Part shown: positions 26,015-35,061 of the stretch, in pieces
Position numbering within the stretch: the stretch's first letter is position 1
How the letters are laid out: every line of letters starts with the position of its first letter
Assembly: GCF_011044255.1 (NCBI RefSeq)
Contig: NZ_CP049107.1
Location: 2,009,501 to 2,073,500 of the forward strand
From: Rhizorhabdus phycosphaerae
Lineage (GTDB): Bacteria > Pseudomonadota > Alphaproteobacteria > Sphingomonadales > Sphingomonadaceae
Direction: 5' to 3'
Length of the DNA stretch: 64,000 nucleotides
Translations under genes and position numbers: made by a program
The notes under the pieces: generated by a model
What the model was told of the DNA's origin: nothing
The model's database searches: none
The model's input: only the letters and a program-made list of their open reading frames with translations

Positions 26015-26677
26015 ATGGCGTTGGCAGCAGTTCGTTCCGGTTCCCCCGCCCGCCAGCCGCGCGAACGCGGTCAGGGCGGGCAGACCCAGCAGTCGCTCAA
26101 AAGCGCACAGACCCGCGCGCGACTGATCGACGCGACGATCCGCTGCATCGTCAAGGTCGGCTATGCCAACACGACCACGCCGCAGGTGGCCGCCGAGGCG
26201 GGACTGTCGCGCGGCGCGATGCTCCACCATTTCGAAAATGGATCGGCGCTGATCAAGGCGGCGATCGTCGAGCTTCACGAGAAGCGGCTGCGCGCATTCC
26301 GCCGCGCGGCGGACACCGAGAATCACGATGTCGACGCGCTGGTCCGTGCCTATTGGCGCCAGTTGCAGAAGCCGGCCTTCGTCGCTTTTCACGAGCTGGC
26401 GCTGGCGGCGCGCACCCATCCCGACCTCGCCAAGATCCTGCAGCCGCTGCAGGTCGAATATCGCGAGCGGTTCAACGCCCAGGCGGTCGCGCTCTTCCCC
26501 GAATGGCAGGGCAATCGCGAGCGGTTCGACCTCGCCATGACGCTCTCCCAAACCATGCTCGAAGGCATGGCCATCAATCTGGTGACGGGCGCCATGGCGG
26601 AGGCGATGGTGGAGCCGATGCTCGCCCTGCTCGAACAGCAGATCCGCTCGATGAACCCCAATCTCGACAAGGCCTGA
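26015..26677 (+). CDS. TetR-family regulator of the catabolic island
   Basis: 220 residues: a 25-residue basic N-terminal extension, then the TetR helix-turn-helix (about residues 54-75, TPQVAAEAGLSRGAMLHHFENG) and a helical ligand domain. The HTH ends in LHHFENG, the usual YYHF-type recognition helix. It is preceded by an operator copy and lies divergent from the SDR-Rieske operon, and the same operator occurs at the four other promoters of the 13-26 kb region; it is therefore the best candidate for the regulon's repressor. The ligand is likely the substrate or a CoA ester of the pathway. The ATG at 26015 follows AAAGGA. Confidence 0.9.
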   Translation: MALAAVRSGSPARQPRERGQGGQTQQSLKSAQTRARLIDATIRCIVKVGYANTTTPQVAAEAGLSRGAMLHHFENGSALIKAAIVELHEKRLRAFRRAADTENHDVDALVRAYWRQLQKPAFVAFHELALAARTHPDLAKILQPLQVEYRERFNAQAVALFPEWQGNRERFDLAMTLSQTMLEGMAINLVTGAMAEAMVEPMLALLEQQIRSMNPNLDKA

Positions 26678-26679
26678 GG

Positions 26680-27411
26680 TCAGCCCGGTTGAGGAAGACC
26701 CCAGCGGATGCCGCGGCGGAGCAGTTCGGTGAAGACCGGATAATTCCACGAGCAGCGCTGGGGATGCGGCCAGAAATCGGCGACCGGACGCAGATCATAA
26801 TGACCTCGGCAGTGGCCGAGGGTGAGGTAGAGGATGGAACCGGCACCAACGCGTCGCTCGTACAGCACCGGGACCTCCGCCTCGTCCCATTCCGAATCGC
26901 GGAACTCAGGGCAGGAGCCGGTGAAGCTGGTGTGCAGCAGCACGTCGATCTCGGCGGTGCGGTGCGTCAGGTACAGTTCGTCCTCGACCCGGAAGTCGCG
27001 CAGCCCCTGGGTCAGCGCATGATCGCCGCGCGTAACGAACACCTTGAACGGCGCGATCGGCGGGTGCCCTGCAAAGCGCGTCCCGAGCATTTCGGTGAAG
27101 GCCGGCGCAAGGTCGGGCGTGTCGACCACCCCATCCGCACCGAAGCGCAGCGTCGCGTTGGTACCGTGCAGCGCGAACCAGCGCCCGCCCCGCGCAAGGA
27201 AGGCCGCAAGCGCCTCGGTCTGCGCCGCGTCGGGCAGCACGTCGCATGTGTAGGTGATCAGCAGGTCGGCGGCCGCAAGGCTGGTCGTGTCGGAATAGTC
27301 CGACGCCACCGAGGTCCGTATCTCCGGCCGTTCGGCCAGAAGCTTCAGCAACTCCAGCCGTGCAAAGTCGATGTCATGAAATTTGCCAGCCGCAACCAGA
27401 TGTACCTTCAC
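26680..27411 (-). CDS. ThuA-like protein (glutamine-amidotransferase fold)
   Basis: 243 residues from the GTG at 27411, preceded by AAGGGGAG; a second GTG at 27432 has no such site. The fold markers are FHDIDFARLELLKLL, LLITYTCDVLPD, GGRWFALHGTN and the ending segment YERRVGAGSILYLTLGHCRGHYD, where the final histidines are conserved in ThuA (trehalose utilisation) proteins. The enzymatic role is not settled for the family; related proteins accompany sugar or keto-sugar catabolism. It is convergent with the TetR gene, separated by 2 bases, and divergent from the CoA-transferase operon. Confidence 0.82.
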   Translation of the reverse strand: MKVHLVAAGKFHDIDFARLELLKLLAERPEIRTSVASDYSDTTSLAAADLLITYTCDVLPDAAQTEALAAFLARGGRWFALHGTNATLRFGADGVVDTPDLAPAFTEMLGTRFAGHPPIAPFKVFVTRGDHALTQGLRDFRVEDELYLTHRTAEIDVLLHTSFTGSCPEFRDSEWDEAEVPVLYERRVGAGSILYLTLGHCRGHYDLRPVADFWPHPQRCSWNYPVFTELLRRGIRWGLPQPG

Positions 27412-27482
27412 GATCCCGCTCCCCTTACGCACATGCGCACGAGGCTATGCCCGCCGATCGGTCTGGCAAGGGGGGCCGTGCG

Positions 27483-28688
27483 ATGAGCGGTCGTCTCAAG
27501 GGGCCGCTTGCGGGCGTCCGGGTGATCGACTGCACCAGCGTGCTGATGGGGCCCTATGCGACGCAGATCATGGCCGATCTCGGCGCGGACGTCATCAAGG
27601 TCGAGAGCCCCGATGGCGACACGACGCGCTATCTGCCGCCCGGCCCCGACGCGACGCGTGGGGGGATGTTCCTGAACGTCAATCGGGGCAAGCGCAGCCT
27701 GTCGCTCAACCTCAAGCAACCCGAGGCGCGCGCCGCGCTCGTCCGGCTCGTCGAGGGCGCCGACATCTTCGTGCATTCGATGCGCCCCGGCGCGATCAAG
27801 CGGCTCGGCCTGGACTATGAGTCGCTGCGGGAAGCCAATCCCGGGCTGATCTACGCCAATCTCTACGGCTTCGCCCGTAACGGCCCCTATCGCGACTATC
27901 CCGCTTATGACGACATCGTCCAGGCGGCGTCGGGCCTCGTCGACCTGCAGGCGCGGCTGTCGAACGGCGTGCCGACCTATCTGGGCACGGTGGTTGCCGA
28001 CAAGGTGACCGGCCTGACCGGCCTCTACGCAATGCTCGCAGCACTCTACGCCCGCGAGAAGACCGGCCGGGGCCAAGAGATCGAGGTGCCGATGTTCGAG
28101 ACGCTCGTCTCGTTCACGATGATCGAGCATCTGTGCGGCTCGCTGTTCGACCCGCCGCAGGGGCCGCCCGAATATCCGCGCGTCACCACCGCCTCGCGCC
28201 GACCGTACAAGACCAGCGACGGCTATGTCGGGGTGATGATCTACAACGACAAGCACTGGCGCAGCTTCTTCCACGCGATAGGCGATCCCGAATGGACGCG
28301 CGACCCGATGTTCGCGTCGATGCGCAGCCGCACCGAGAATATCGGAACGGTGCTGGCGAAGCTGGCCGAGGTGCTGGCGGAGCGGACGACCGCCGAATGG
28401 CTCGAGTTGTTCCGCATCGCCGAGGTACCCGCCATGGCGATCGCGACGACGCAGGACCTGCTCCATGACGAGCATCTTGAGGCGACCGGCTTCTGGCAGG
28501 AACGCGACAGCGAGTTCGGCAAACTGCGCTTTCCCGGAATCCCGACCAGCTTCTCCGAGACGCCCGGCGCGATCGGCGATCCGGGGCCGGCGTTGGGCGC
28601 CGACAGCCGCGACATCCTGGCCGAGGCGGGCTTCGACGACGCGACCATCGACGCGCTGCTCGACGGCGCGCGCAAGCTTCCCGCATGA
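27483..28688 (+). CDS. Family III (CaiB/BaiF) CoA transferase
   Basis: 401 residues. N-terminal LAGVRVIDCTSVLMGPYATQIMADLGADVIKVE is the CaiB/BaiF signature; the conserved catalytic Asp is in PAYDDIVQAASG (Asp143). Transfers CoA between acids, avoiding ATP use. It is the first gene of a three-gene operon with a DUF35 protein and a thiolase-like protein, a combination seen in CoA-ester side-chain degradation. Its 4-base overlap (ATGA) with the DUF35 gene shows co-translation. Confidence 0.92.
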   Translation: MSGRLKGPLAGVRVIDCTSVLMGPYATQIMADLGADVIKVESPDGDTTRYLPPGPDATRGGMFLNVNRGKRSLSLNLKQPEARAALVRLVEGADIFVHSMRPGAIKRLGLDYESLREANPGLIYANLYGFARNGPYRDYPAYDDIVQAASGLVDLQARLSNGVPTYLGTVVADKVTGLTGLYAMLAALYAREKTGRGQEIEVPMFETLVSFTMIEHLCGSLFDPPQGPPEYPRVTTASRRPYKTSDGYVGVMIYNDKHWRSFFHAIGDPEWTRDPMFASMRSRTENIGTVLAKLAEVLAERTTAEWLELFRIAEVPAMAIATTQDLLHDEHLEATGFWQERDSEFGKLRFPGIPTSFSETPGAIGDPGPALGADSRDILAEAGFDDATIDALLDGARKLPA

Positions 28689-29050
28689 GCGAAGCGGCAC
28701 CGCAGGCGCAGTGGCGCGCCGCGCTGGCGGAGGGCCGCTTCCTGCTCCAGCGTGCGCGGGGCAGCGGGACGATCTTCTTCCCGCCGCGCCTCGCCGAGCC
28801 GCGCAGCGGCGACACCGACTGGGAATGGATCGAGGCATCGGGGTTCGGCACCATCCATGCCGTGACCGTCATCCATCCCCGCCCGCCCGAGCCGCCGCGT
28901 GCGGTCGCGCTGGTCGATCTCGACGAGGAGGTGCGGCTGATGAGCGAGGTCGAGGGCCTGCCGGCAGAAGACATCGCCATCGGCCTGCGCGTCCGCGCCC
29001 GGATCGGCGAGCGCGACGGCGCACCCATCCTCCTGTTCCAGGCGGCCTGA
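28685..29050 (+). CDS. DUF35-type OB-fold protein lacking the zinc ribbon cysteines
   Basis: 121 residues. The normal DUF35 partner protein starts with a rubredoxin-like ribbon of two C-x2-C pairs, then FPPR, then an OB fold. Here the ribbon region reads LQRARGSGTIFFPPRLAEPRSGDTDWEW: the FPPR is kept but all four cysteines are absent, and the whole protein contains none. The OB part (GFGTIHAVTVIHPRPPEPPRAVALVDLDEEVRLMSEVEG) is intact. In related systems DUF35 proteins bind thiolase-like enzymes and acyl-CoA; the next gene is such an enzyme. Confidence 0.8.
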   Translation: MSEAAPQAQWRAALAEGRFLLQRARGSGTIFFPPRLAEPRSGDTDWEWIEASGFGTIHAVTVIHPRPPEPPRAVALVDLDEEVRLMSEVEGLPAEDIAIGLRVRARIGERDGAPILLFQAA

Positions 29051-29051
29051 C

Positions 29052-30203
29052 ATGGCGGGCGACTTTCCGCGCGGCCAGACCGCGATCGCCGGCATCGCAA
29101 CCTATGGGATAGGGGAATGCCCGGGTCACACGACGATGGAGATGGCGGCAAAGGCCGGCCTGCTCGCGCTGGCCGACGCCGGGATGCCGCTATCGCAGGT
29201 CGACGGGCTGTTCATCTGCCTGCCCGACGATGTCCTCGCAGGGCTCAGCTTCGCCGAATATCTGGGCCTGTCCCCGCGCTTCACCGACTGCAACCGGACC
29301 GGCGGATCGGCCTTCCTCAGTCATGTCGCGACCGCAGCGACCATGCTGGCGGCCGGCTATATCGACACGGCCCTGATCGCTTATGGATCGAACCAGCGCA
29401 GCGGCGGCGGCAAGCTGTCGACGCCGGTCGGCAGCAATGTCTGGGAAGCGCCCTACCGCCCGCTCTTCCCCGCCTCCTCCTATGCGCTGGCAGCGTCGCG
29501 CCATTTCCACGAGTTCGGCACGACACGGCGGCACCTGGCCGAGGTTGCGGTCGCCGCGCGCGCCTGGGCGAACGGCAACCCGGAGGCCTTCGCAACCGGC
29601 CCGCTGACCATCGACGACGTGCTCGCGGCCCGGATGCTGTCGAGCCCCTTATCGGTCAAGGACTGCTGCCTCGTCACCGACGGCGCCGCCGCAATCGTCC
29701 TGACCCGCACGGACCGCGCGCGCGACGGCGCGAAGCCGCTAGTCCCCGTTCTGGGGGCTGCTGTAGCGACCTGGCACAATGCGATATCGCAGATGCCGGA
29801 TCTGACCACCACAGCTGCGAGCGAATCCGGCGGACGGGCTTATGCGATGGCGGGGATCGGTCCATCGGACGTCGACGTCGTCCAGCTCTATGACGCCTTC
29901 ACGATCAACACGATCCTGTTCCTCGAGGATCTCGGCTTCTGCCCCAAGGGCGAAGGCGGGCGCTTCGTGGAAAATGGCGGTATCGCGCCGGGCGGCCACC
30001 TGCCAGTCAACACCAATGGCGGCGGTCTGTCCTGCTGCCATCCCGGCATGTACGGGCTGTTCACCATCGTCGAGGCGGTGCGGCAGATACGGGGCGACGC
30101 GGCGAACCAGATCCCCGGGGTCGACATCGCGCTCGCCCATGGCAATGGCGGTACGCTGTCGAGCCAGGCGACGGTCATCCTGGGGTCGGCCGCCACGCTC
30201 TGA
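29052..30203 (+). CDS. Thiolase-like (SCP2-type) protein without the nucleophilic cysteine
   Basis: 383 residues with two thiolase-like halves. Where active thiolases carry a nucleophilic cysteine (…NACASGS…), this protein has TDCNRTGGSAFLSH, with Arg at the nucleophile position by alignment; the C-terminal catalytic residues (GGGLSCCHPGMYG and HGNGGTLSS) are retained. Thiolase-like proteins without that cysteine paired with a DUF35 protein act as retro-aldolases in steroid side-chain cleavage (the Ltp2/ChsH2 type), so an aldolase role on a CoA ester is the best guess. It starts one base after the DUF35 stop. Confidence 0.85.
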   Translation: MAGDFPRGQTAIAGIATYGIGECPGHTTMEMAAKAGLLALADAGMPLSQVDGLFICLPDDVLAGLSFAEYLGLSPRFTDCNRTGGSAFLSHVATAATMLAAGYIDTALIAYGSNQRSGGGKLSTPVGSNVWEAPYRPLFPASSYALAASRHFHEFGTTRRHLAEVAVAARAWANGNPEAFATGPLTIDDVLAARMLSSPLSVKDCCLVTDGAAAIVLTRTDRARDGAKPLVPVLGAAVATWHNAISQMPDLTTTAASESGGRAYAMAGIGPSDVDVVQLYDAFTINTILFLEDLGFCPKGEGGRFVENGGIAPGGHLPVNTNGGGLSCCHPGMYGLFTIVEAVRQIRGDAANQIPGVDIALAHGNGGTLSSQATVILGSAATL

Positions 30204-30226
30204 GCCGACGGCCGATCGGGAGGGCG

Positions 30227-30988
30227 CTACTCCGCCCGTCCCTCGGCATAGGCGCGAATGCCCTCCTGTGTCGCGAGACCACCCAGCGTCTCCTCACCAT
30301 AGGCGCGACCGAAGCTCAGGCTCTCGGCGATCGGAGCATCGGCGGCGAAGTCGTGCAGGGCGAGCGCGCGGCGGACCGTGTCGCGGTCGAAGCCGGCGAT
30401 CGTCTCGGCCAGTTCGATCGCGCGCGGCATCAGCCGGTCGCGCGGCACCACCTCGGAGATCAGCCCGAGTTCGAGCGCGCGCGCCGCGCCGATCGGCTCC
30501 CCGGTCAGAACGATATGGAGCGCGGTCGCGCGCGGGACCGAGCGGGCGAGCCGCTGGACGCCCCCGGCGAACGCGAACAGGCCCCGCTTCACCTCGGCCA
30601 GGCCGAAGATCGCATGATCGGCGGCGATCACGATGTCGGCTGCCAGCGCGAGTTCGAAGCCGCCCGCCACCACCGCTCCATTGGCAGCGACGATCAGGGG
30701 CTTGGTGCGGCGTCGCTCGGTGATCCCGGCGAAGCCGCGTCCCGGAACGAGTCCATGACCCGGCCCACGCTCGGCAGCCTCCTTGAGGTCCATGCCGGCA
30801 CAAAAGCTGCGCTCGCCCGCCGCCGTCAGCAGCACCACGCGGATCGCAGGATCGCGCTCGGCGGCGTCTACCGCCTGATCGATCGCTTCGGATGCGGCCA
30901 CGTCCAGCGCATTGCTGCGCCTTTCGCGATCGATCGTAATGATGCGGACCGCGCCGCGATCCTCGATGCGGACGCCCTGCTCAGCCAT
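30227..30988 (-). CDS. Enoyl-CoA hydratase/isomerase
   Basis: 253 residues from the ATG at 30988. The crotonase oxyanion hole is FCAGMDL and VVAGGFEL, and both catalytic glutamates of the hydratase type are present (Glu113 in GGFEL, Glu132 in GLAEVKRG). It hydrates an enoyl-CoA. The start overlaps the SnoaL-like gene upstream by about eight bases. It is convergent with the CoA-transferase/thiolase operon and likely belongs to the same CoA-ester pathway. Confidence 0.92.
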   Translation of the reverse strand: MAEQGVRIEDRGAVRIITIDRERRSNALDVAASEAIDQAVDAAERDPAIRVVLLTAAGERSFCAGMDLKEAAERGPGHGLVPGRGFAGITERRRTKPLIVAANGAVVAGGFELALAADIVIAADHAIFGLAEVKRGLFAFAGGVQRLARSVPRATALHIVLTGEPIGAARALELGLISEVVPRDRLMPRAIELAETIAGFDRDTVRRALALHDFAADAPIAESLSFGRAYGEETLGGLATQEGIRAYAEGRAE

Positions 30989-31532
30989 GGGGCACGGCCT
31001 CCGTCGAAGCCGCCCAGCCGGGAAGCGTCTCGGGAAAGTCCGCAGCCATCGGCGTCGCATAGGCGCGGTTGCGATCGGCATGGCCGAGGATGCCGCGATA
31101 CTCGTCGGCATCGACATAATAGAGGAAGCTGATGATCCGCTCGCCGAAGCGCCATCCGGCCGGCGTCCGCACATAGCGGTCGCGATAGCGCAGCGAGGCG
31201 ACCATCATGCGACCGTTGCGCCACAATTCGGCATGGCCCGAGACCCGGCCGAAGGCGAGGTCCGGATCCTCATCCGAAAAGTCGATCAGCACGTCATGCA
31301 TATAATGGGCGCCCGGCCCCAGCACGGTGAAGCGATGCCGATACTGGTCCATGATCGCATCGACGCCGCGCGCCTCCATCACCCCGTCCTGCGACGCCAC
31401 CCGCGCATCGTCGGCGAACAGTGCGGCGATGGCGGGCAGGTCGCGATCATCGATGGTGAAGCAATAGGCGGCGACCAGCCGCCGGATCGCCAATTCGGAT
31501 TCGATGCGGTCGATCCGCTCCTCGGACGTCAT
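30981..31532 (-). CDS. SnoaL/NTF2-like protein
   Basis: 183 residues from the ATG at 31532, preceded by GGAGAGTGGCGA. NTF2-like fold: RIDRIESELAIRRLVAAYCFTIDDRDLPAIAALFADDARV, then RYVRTPAGWRFGERIISFLYYVD. Function is probably dehydratase- or isomerase-like; the pairing with an enoyl-CoA hydratase supports a role in CoA-ester processing but does not prove it. Downstream of YeiH by 82 bases on the same strand. Confidence 0.8.
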   Translation of the reverse strand: MTSEERIDRIESELAIRRLVAAYCFTIDDRDLPAIAALFADDARVASQDGVMEARGVDAIMDQYRHRFTVLGPGAHYMHDVLIDFSDEDPDLAFGRVSGHAELWRNGRMMVASLRYRDRYVRTPAGWRFGERIISFLYYVDADEYRGILGHADRNRAYATPMAADFPETLPGWAASTEAVPHG

Positions 31533-31613
31533 TCGCCACTCTCCACGGCCTGTCATTCTTCGACCGGACTATGGAGGCTGTGGCGACGAATGCAATGCGG
31601 CCGGCGTGCCGCG

Positions 31614-32690
31614 TCAGGCCACCAGCCAGACGGCGAAGAGCAGTGAGGCAAGGAAGCTGACGACGGTGGCACCGATGACGGGTGCGACCGCCTTCCAGCC
31701 CAGTTCCATCAACAGGTCCATCCTTGAACGCATCGCCGTTGCAGTGACCGCCAGCAGCAGAAGACCCTTGGACGCGTCGAGTGCGGTGTCCTTCACCTGC
31801 GGCGGGATCGGGAAGAAACTGTTGACCGTTACGACCGCCAGAAAGGCGGTTATGAACCAGGGCAGCGCGAGCCGCCGCCACACCGGTCGGCCCGCATCGC
31901 CGCCGACCGACCCCAGCCACAGGCTGGCGAGCGCGACGACGGGCGCGAGCAGTGCCACGCGCGACAGCTTGACGATGGTGGCGTAGCTGCCGGCCGCGTC
32001 CGAAAAAGCGTAGCCGCCACCGATCGCCTGGGCGACGTCGTGGATCGAGGCACCGATCAGGAAGCCCGCCTGCTGGTCGTTGAGCCCGAGTTCGGCCGCC
32101 AGTACCGGATAGATCGACATGGCCAGCGCGCTGGCGAGCGAGACGCCGACCAGGGTGAGTGCGAACTGCGCCTGGCTGAGCCGCTCCTTTCCGATCACGC
32201 CATAGAGCGCGAGCGCGGCGCTCGCCCCGCAAATGGCGGTGGCACCTCCGGCGAGAATGCCGGCATAGCGCCCCTGCCCCGAGCCCCGCGCGAACAGCAG
32301 GCCCGCGCCGAAGGTCAGCAGCATGACCACGACCAGCGCCGCAAAGGGCGTCGCGCCCAGCGCCTGGACCTGAGCGAAAGTCACCTGCAGGCCGAGTACG
32401 ACGATACCGGCGCGCAGGCAGGTGCGCGAGGCGAAGTCGAGCCCCTTGGTGGTGCGGGGATCGCGGGTGACGAAATTCAGCGAAAGGCCGATCAGCAGGC
32501 CGAGCAGGATGATCGGGAAGCCATAATGGTCGGAAAGCCAGGCGGCGGCCGCAGCGCCGACCCCGCAGATCATCAGGCCGGGGATGAGGCTGTCGCGTTC
32601 GGGCGGGGGGGCCTTGGCAGTCTCGGCGAGATGCAGTTCGCCGAACAGATCGCCGCCATGGGGCGTCGCATCCCAATCTATCCCGTTCAT
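31614..32690 (-). CDS. YeiH-family putative sulfate/sulfite exporter
   Basis: 358-residue integral membrane protein of the PF03601 family (conserved putative sulfate exporter). About ten hydrophobic segments; markers are LIPGLMICGVGAAAAAWLSDHYGF, LRAGIVVLGLQVTFAQV, GGATAICGASAALAL and GFLIGASIHDVAQAIGGGYAF, all typical of YeiH. The start codon at 32690 lies divergent from the MFS gene, and the shared promoter region (32691-32808) carries a 15-base motif also found before the sulfoquinovosidase operon. It may export sulfite or sulfate produced from sulfoquinovose. Confidence 0.87.
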   Translation of the reverse strand: MNGIDWDATPHGGDLFGELHLAETAKAPPPERDSLIPGLMICGVGAAAAAWLSDHYGFPIILLGLLIGLSLNFVTRDPRTTKGLDFASRTCLRAGIVVLGLQVTFAQVQALGATPFAALVVVMLLTFGAGLLFARGSGQGRYAGILAGGATAICGASAALALYGVIGKERLSQAQFALTLVGVSLASALAMSIYPVLAAELGLNDQQAGFLIGASIHDVAQAIGGGYAFSDAAGSYATIVKLSRVALLAPVVALASLWLGSVGGDAGRPVWRRLALPWFITAFLAVVTVNSFFPIPPQVKDTALDASKGLLLLAVTATAMRSRMDLLMELGWKAVAPVIGATVVSFLASLLFAVWLVA

Positions 32691-32709
32691 GCCGCTCCTG
32701 CCATTTTTC

Positions 32710-32724
32710 TGTCTTACGGTGTCA
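32710..32724. promoter_or_regulatory. Candidate regulator site, copy A (YeiH/MFS promoter)
   Basis: TGTCTTACGGTGTCA between the divergent YeiH and MFS genes. It matches the motif at 37509 in 12 of 15 positions (TGTC-N3-CGGTGTCA) and is a partial TG-x-CA inverted repeat around CG, as expected for a LacI-type site. Confidence 0.45.
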
Positions 32725-32808
32725 TATCCTGTTTCCCTTATCGTGGCAGCGCGCTAGTCTGCAAGTCGCAATCCGCCGCGCGACGGCGGGAGGATCGGGA
32801 GGGATGCG

Positions 32809-34038
32809 GTGAACAAGGCTGGCGGTGGACAGGTCATGGCGCGCGGGACGGTCGTCGCGCTCATCGCGCTGCTCTTCCTTGGCAATGCCCTCAACTATGT
32901 CGACCGCCAGGTGCTCGCTCTGCTGAAGCCGACGCTAGAGGCCGAATTCGGCTGGAGCGACGCCGACTATGCGCATCTCGGATCATCCTTCCAGATCGCA
33001 GCTGCCGGCGCCCTGCTCGCAGTCGGCTGGTTCGTCGACCGTTTGGGCGTGCGGATGGCTTATGGCATCGCCGTGGTGGTGTGGAGCGCGGCCGGCATGG
33101 CGCATGCGCTGGCGATGACCGTCCAGCAATTCGTCGCGGCGCGCATCGTGCTCGCGGTCGGTGAGTCGGTCAGCACCCCGGCCGGCCTGAAGGCAGCCGC
33201 GATCTACATGCCGCCGCGCCAGCGCAACATCGCCATCGGCCTGATAAACACCGCGCCGAATATCGGGGCGATCCTGACCCCGCTGCTCATTCCGCCGCTG
33301 GCACTGGCCTTCGGGTGGAAAGCGGCGTTCGTCCTGACCGGTGCACTGGGCTTCGTCTGGCTCATCGGCTGGTTCTTCGGCACGCGCAACCTCGCGCCGA
33401 TCGGCAACATACCCGAGCGCGCACCGGTCAAATGGAGCGTCCTCCTGAGCGATCGCCGCAGTTGGACTGTGGTCGGCGCCAAGGCCTTCACCGACTGCGT
33501 CTGGTGGTTCGTGCTGTTCTGGATGCCCGACTTCTTCTCGCGGCAGTTCGCCATGGCGCAGGGCGATCTGGGCGGGCCGATCGCGCTGATCTTCGCCATG
33601 GCGGCACTGGGCGCGATCAGTTCGGGCGCGCTCTATCCGCTGTTGCTGGGCCGCGGCTTCTCGGTCAACGCCGCGCGCAAGACCTCGATGCTGTTCTTCG
33701 CGCTGGTCGTCCTCGCCATGCCGCTCGCGCTATCGGCACAAAGCCCGTGGATCGCGGCGCTGCTGATCGGATGCGGCCTGTTCGCGCATCAGGGCTTCTC
33801 GACCAACATCTTCGGCATGACCGCCGACATCGTCCCCGGCGTCCGCGTCGCCAGCGTCGTCGCACTCGGCGCGGTGGCCGGCAATCTGTCGGGCACCGCA
33901 ATCATCGAGCTGGCGGGCTGGTCGCTCGACAATGGCCATGGCTATTGGCCCATGTTCGCGATCTGTGGCAGCGCCTATCTGGCGGCACTGCTGTTCATTC
34001 ATCTGATGCAGCCGAAGCTGGAACTCGCGCAGAATTGA
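32809..34038 (+). CDS. MFS transporter (anion:cation symporter type)
   Basis: 409 residues, 12 transmembrane segments. The first loop motif LNYVDRQVLALLKPTLEAEFGWSDADYAHL and the GWFVDRLGVRMAYGIAVVVWSAAGMAHAL segment match the ACS subfamily of the major facilitator superfamily (organic anion and sugar-acid symporters such as ExuT). The GTG start at 32809 follows GGGAGGGATGC; ATG at 32836 is an alternative. Together with the TonB receptor at 35-37 kb it is a candidate inner-membrane importer for the sulfonated sugar processed by the downstream operon. Confidence 0.88.
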   Translation: MNKAGGGQVMARGTVVALIALLFLGNALNYVDRQVLALLKPTLEAEFGWSDADYAHLGSSFQIAAAGALLAVGWFVDRLGVRMAYGIAVVVWSAAGMAHALAMTVQQFVAARIVLAVGESVSTPAGLKAAAIYMPPRQRNIAIGLINTAPNIGAILTPLLIPPLALAFGWKAAFVLTGALGFVWLIGWFFGTRNLAPIGNIPERAPVKWSVLLSDRRSWTVVGAKAFTDCVWWFVLFWMPDFFSRQFAMAQGDLGGPIALIFAMAALGAISSGALYPLLLGRGFSVNAARKTSMLFFALVVLAMPLALSAQSPWIAALLIGCGLFAHQGFSTNIFGMTADIVPGVRVASVVALGAVAGNLSGTAIIELAGWSLDNGHGYWPMFAICGSAYLAALLFIHLMQPKLELAQN

Positions 34039-34043
34039 GGGCG

Positions 34044-34940
34044 TCAGCTCGCTCGGGCCAGGGCGACCGCATAATGCGAGTGCCCTTGCCCAGCGAGTGT
34101 CTCATCGAGCAACAAAAGCGCATCGAGCAGGGCATCATCCTCACCCTCGCGGAAGTTGGCCAGCACGTCGTTGAGCGCGAGATGATAGACCACCCCGCCC
34201 GTGCGGATGATCTCGGCATCCGGGAAGACATCCGCCAGCGCGCCGAGAATCGCCTCGCTGTCGGCGGCCTCGGTAGGATCGGCGGCGAGCATTTCCTCGA
34301 TCGTAGGCCGTTTGGGCCGACATGGGATCATAATCTGCTGGTTGCGCGGGTGCGGCAGGAAACGGTCGGGCAACATCGCTCTGACGCGTGCCGCCAGATC
34401 GAGTTCGGCATCGGTCCACTGAAAGCGCGTAGGTCCGACGAAGTCGTCCATGGCCAGCAGGCCGCCGACGCTTAATCCCGCCCTGCTCCACAGCAGCGCC
34501 GCGCGTGCATCGAACATGTGGTGAAGCGCATTATTCCAATAGATGAGGTCGAATGAATGGTCGAGCGGGCGATCGAGCGCGTTGCCGATATGGACGGTTA
34601 CCCGGTCCGCGACGCCATGCTCCTCCGCCTTGGCGAGAATCTGTTCGCGCCGATGCTCCCCGATTTCGCACAGGTGAAAGTGGCGGACGACCCCCTGTTG
34701 GAGAAGCTTCATCTCCTTGCCGCCGCTACCGCATCCGACGGAAAGCGCATGGCCAAACCCGTCCGAGGGCGCAGCACGCCGGATCAGCCGGTTGAAGCCC
34801 GCATGAGGGCCTTCGACCGGATCGCCGCAGACGATGCGGTTGACGTGACGGACAATTCGGGGGTGGGACCACCAACGGGAGTGAGCCGCTTCCTGCCTGA
34901 CGGCCCAGCGGGCGGCGGCGACCTCGAGCCTGTTGTCCAT
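34044..34940 (-). CDS. Class I SAM-dependent methyltransferase
   Basis: 298 residues. Motif I is ALSVGCGSGGKEMKLL, followed by the acidic loop end FHLCEIGEHRREQI and the motif IV-like DLIYWNNALHHMFDA. The C-terminal third carries helices and a segment PKRPTIEEMLAADPTEAADSEAI. The substrate is unknown; the neighbourhood gives no strong clue, since it lies convergent with the MFS gene and upstream of the TonB receptor region. It may be an insertion in the sulfoquinovose locus. Confidence 0.85.
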   Translation of the reverse strand: MDNRLEVAAARWAVRQEAAHSRWWSHPRIVRHVNRIVCGDPVEGPHAGFNRLIRRAAPSDGFGHALSVGCGSGGKEMKLLQQGVVRHFHLCEIGEHRREQILAKAEEHGVADRVTVHIGNALDRPLDHSFDLIYWNNALHHMFDARAALLWSRAGLSVGGLLAMDDFVGPTRFQWTDAELDLAARVRAMLPDRFLPHPRNQQIMIPCRPKRPTIEEMLAADPTEAADSEAILGALADVFPDAEIIRTGGVVYHLALNDVLANFREGEDDALLDALLLLDETLAGQGHSHYAVALARAS

Positions 34941-35009
34941 CGCCCCCCTCTAGCCGCTCGAGCTACGAACGGGCAACCGGCGTTCAGGTGGAGAAGCGCC
35001 CATAAAAAA

Positions 35010-35037
35010 GGGGCCCCCGGCATAAACCGGAGGCCCC
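35010..35037 (-). terminator. Intrinsic terminator of the TonB receptor gene
   Basis: Stem GGGGCCCCCGG (35010-35020) pairs with CCGGAGGCCCC (35027-35037) over 11 positions with one mismatch, loop CATAAA. On the minus strand it is followed by TTTTTT (AAAAAA at 35004-35009). Confidence 0.8.
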
Positions 35038-35061
35038 AGTAGGAGATAACTGGAGAGAAAC

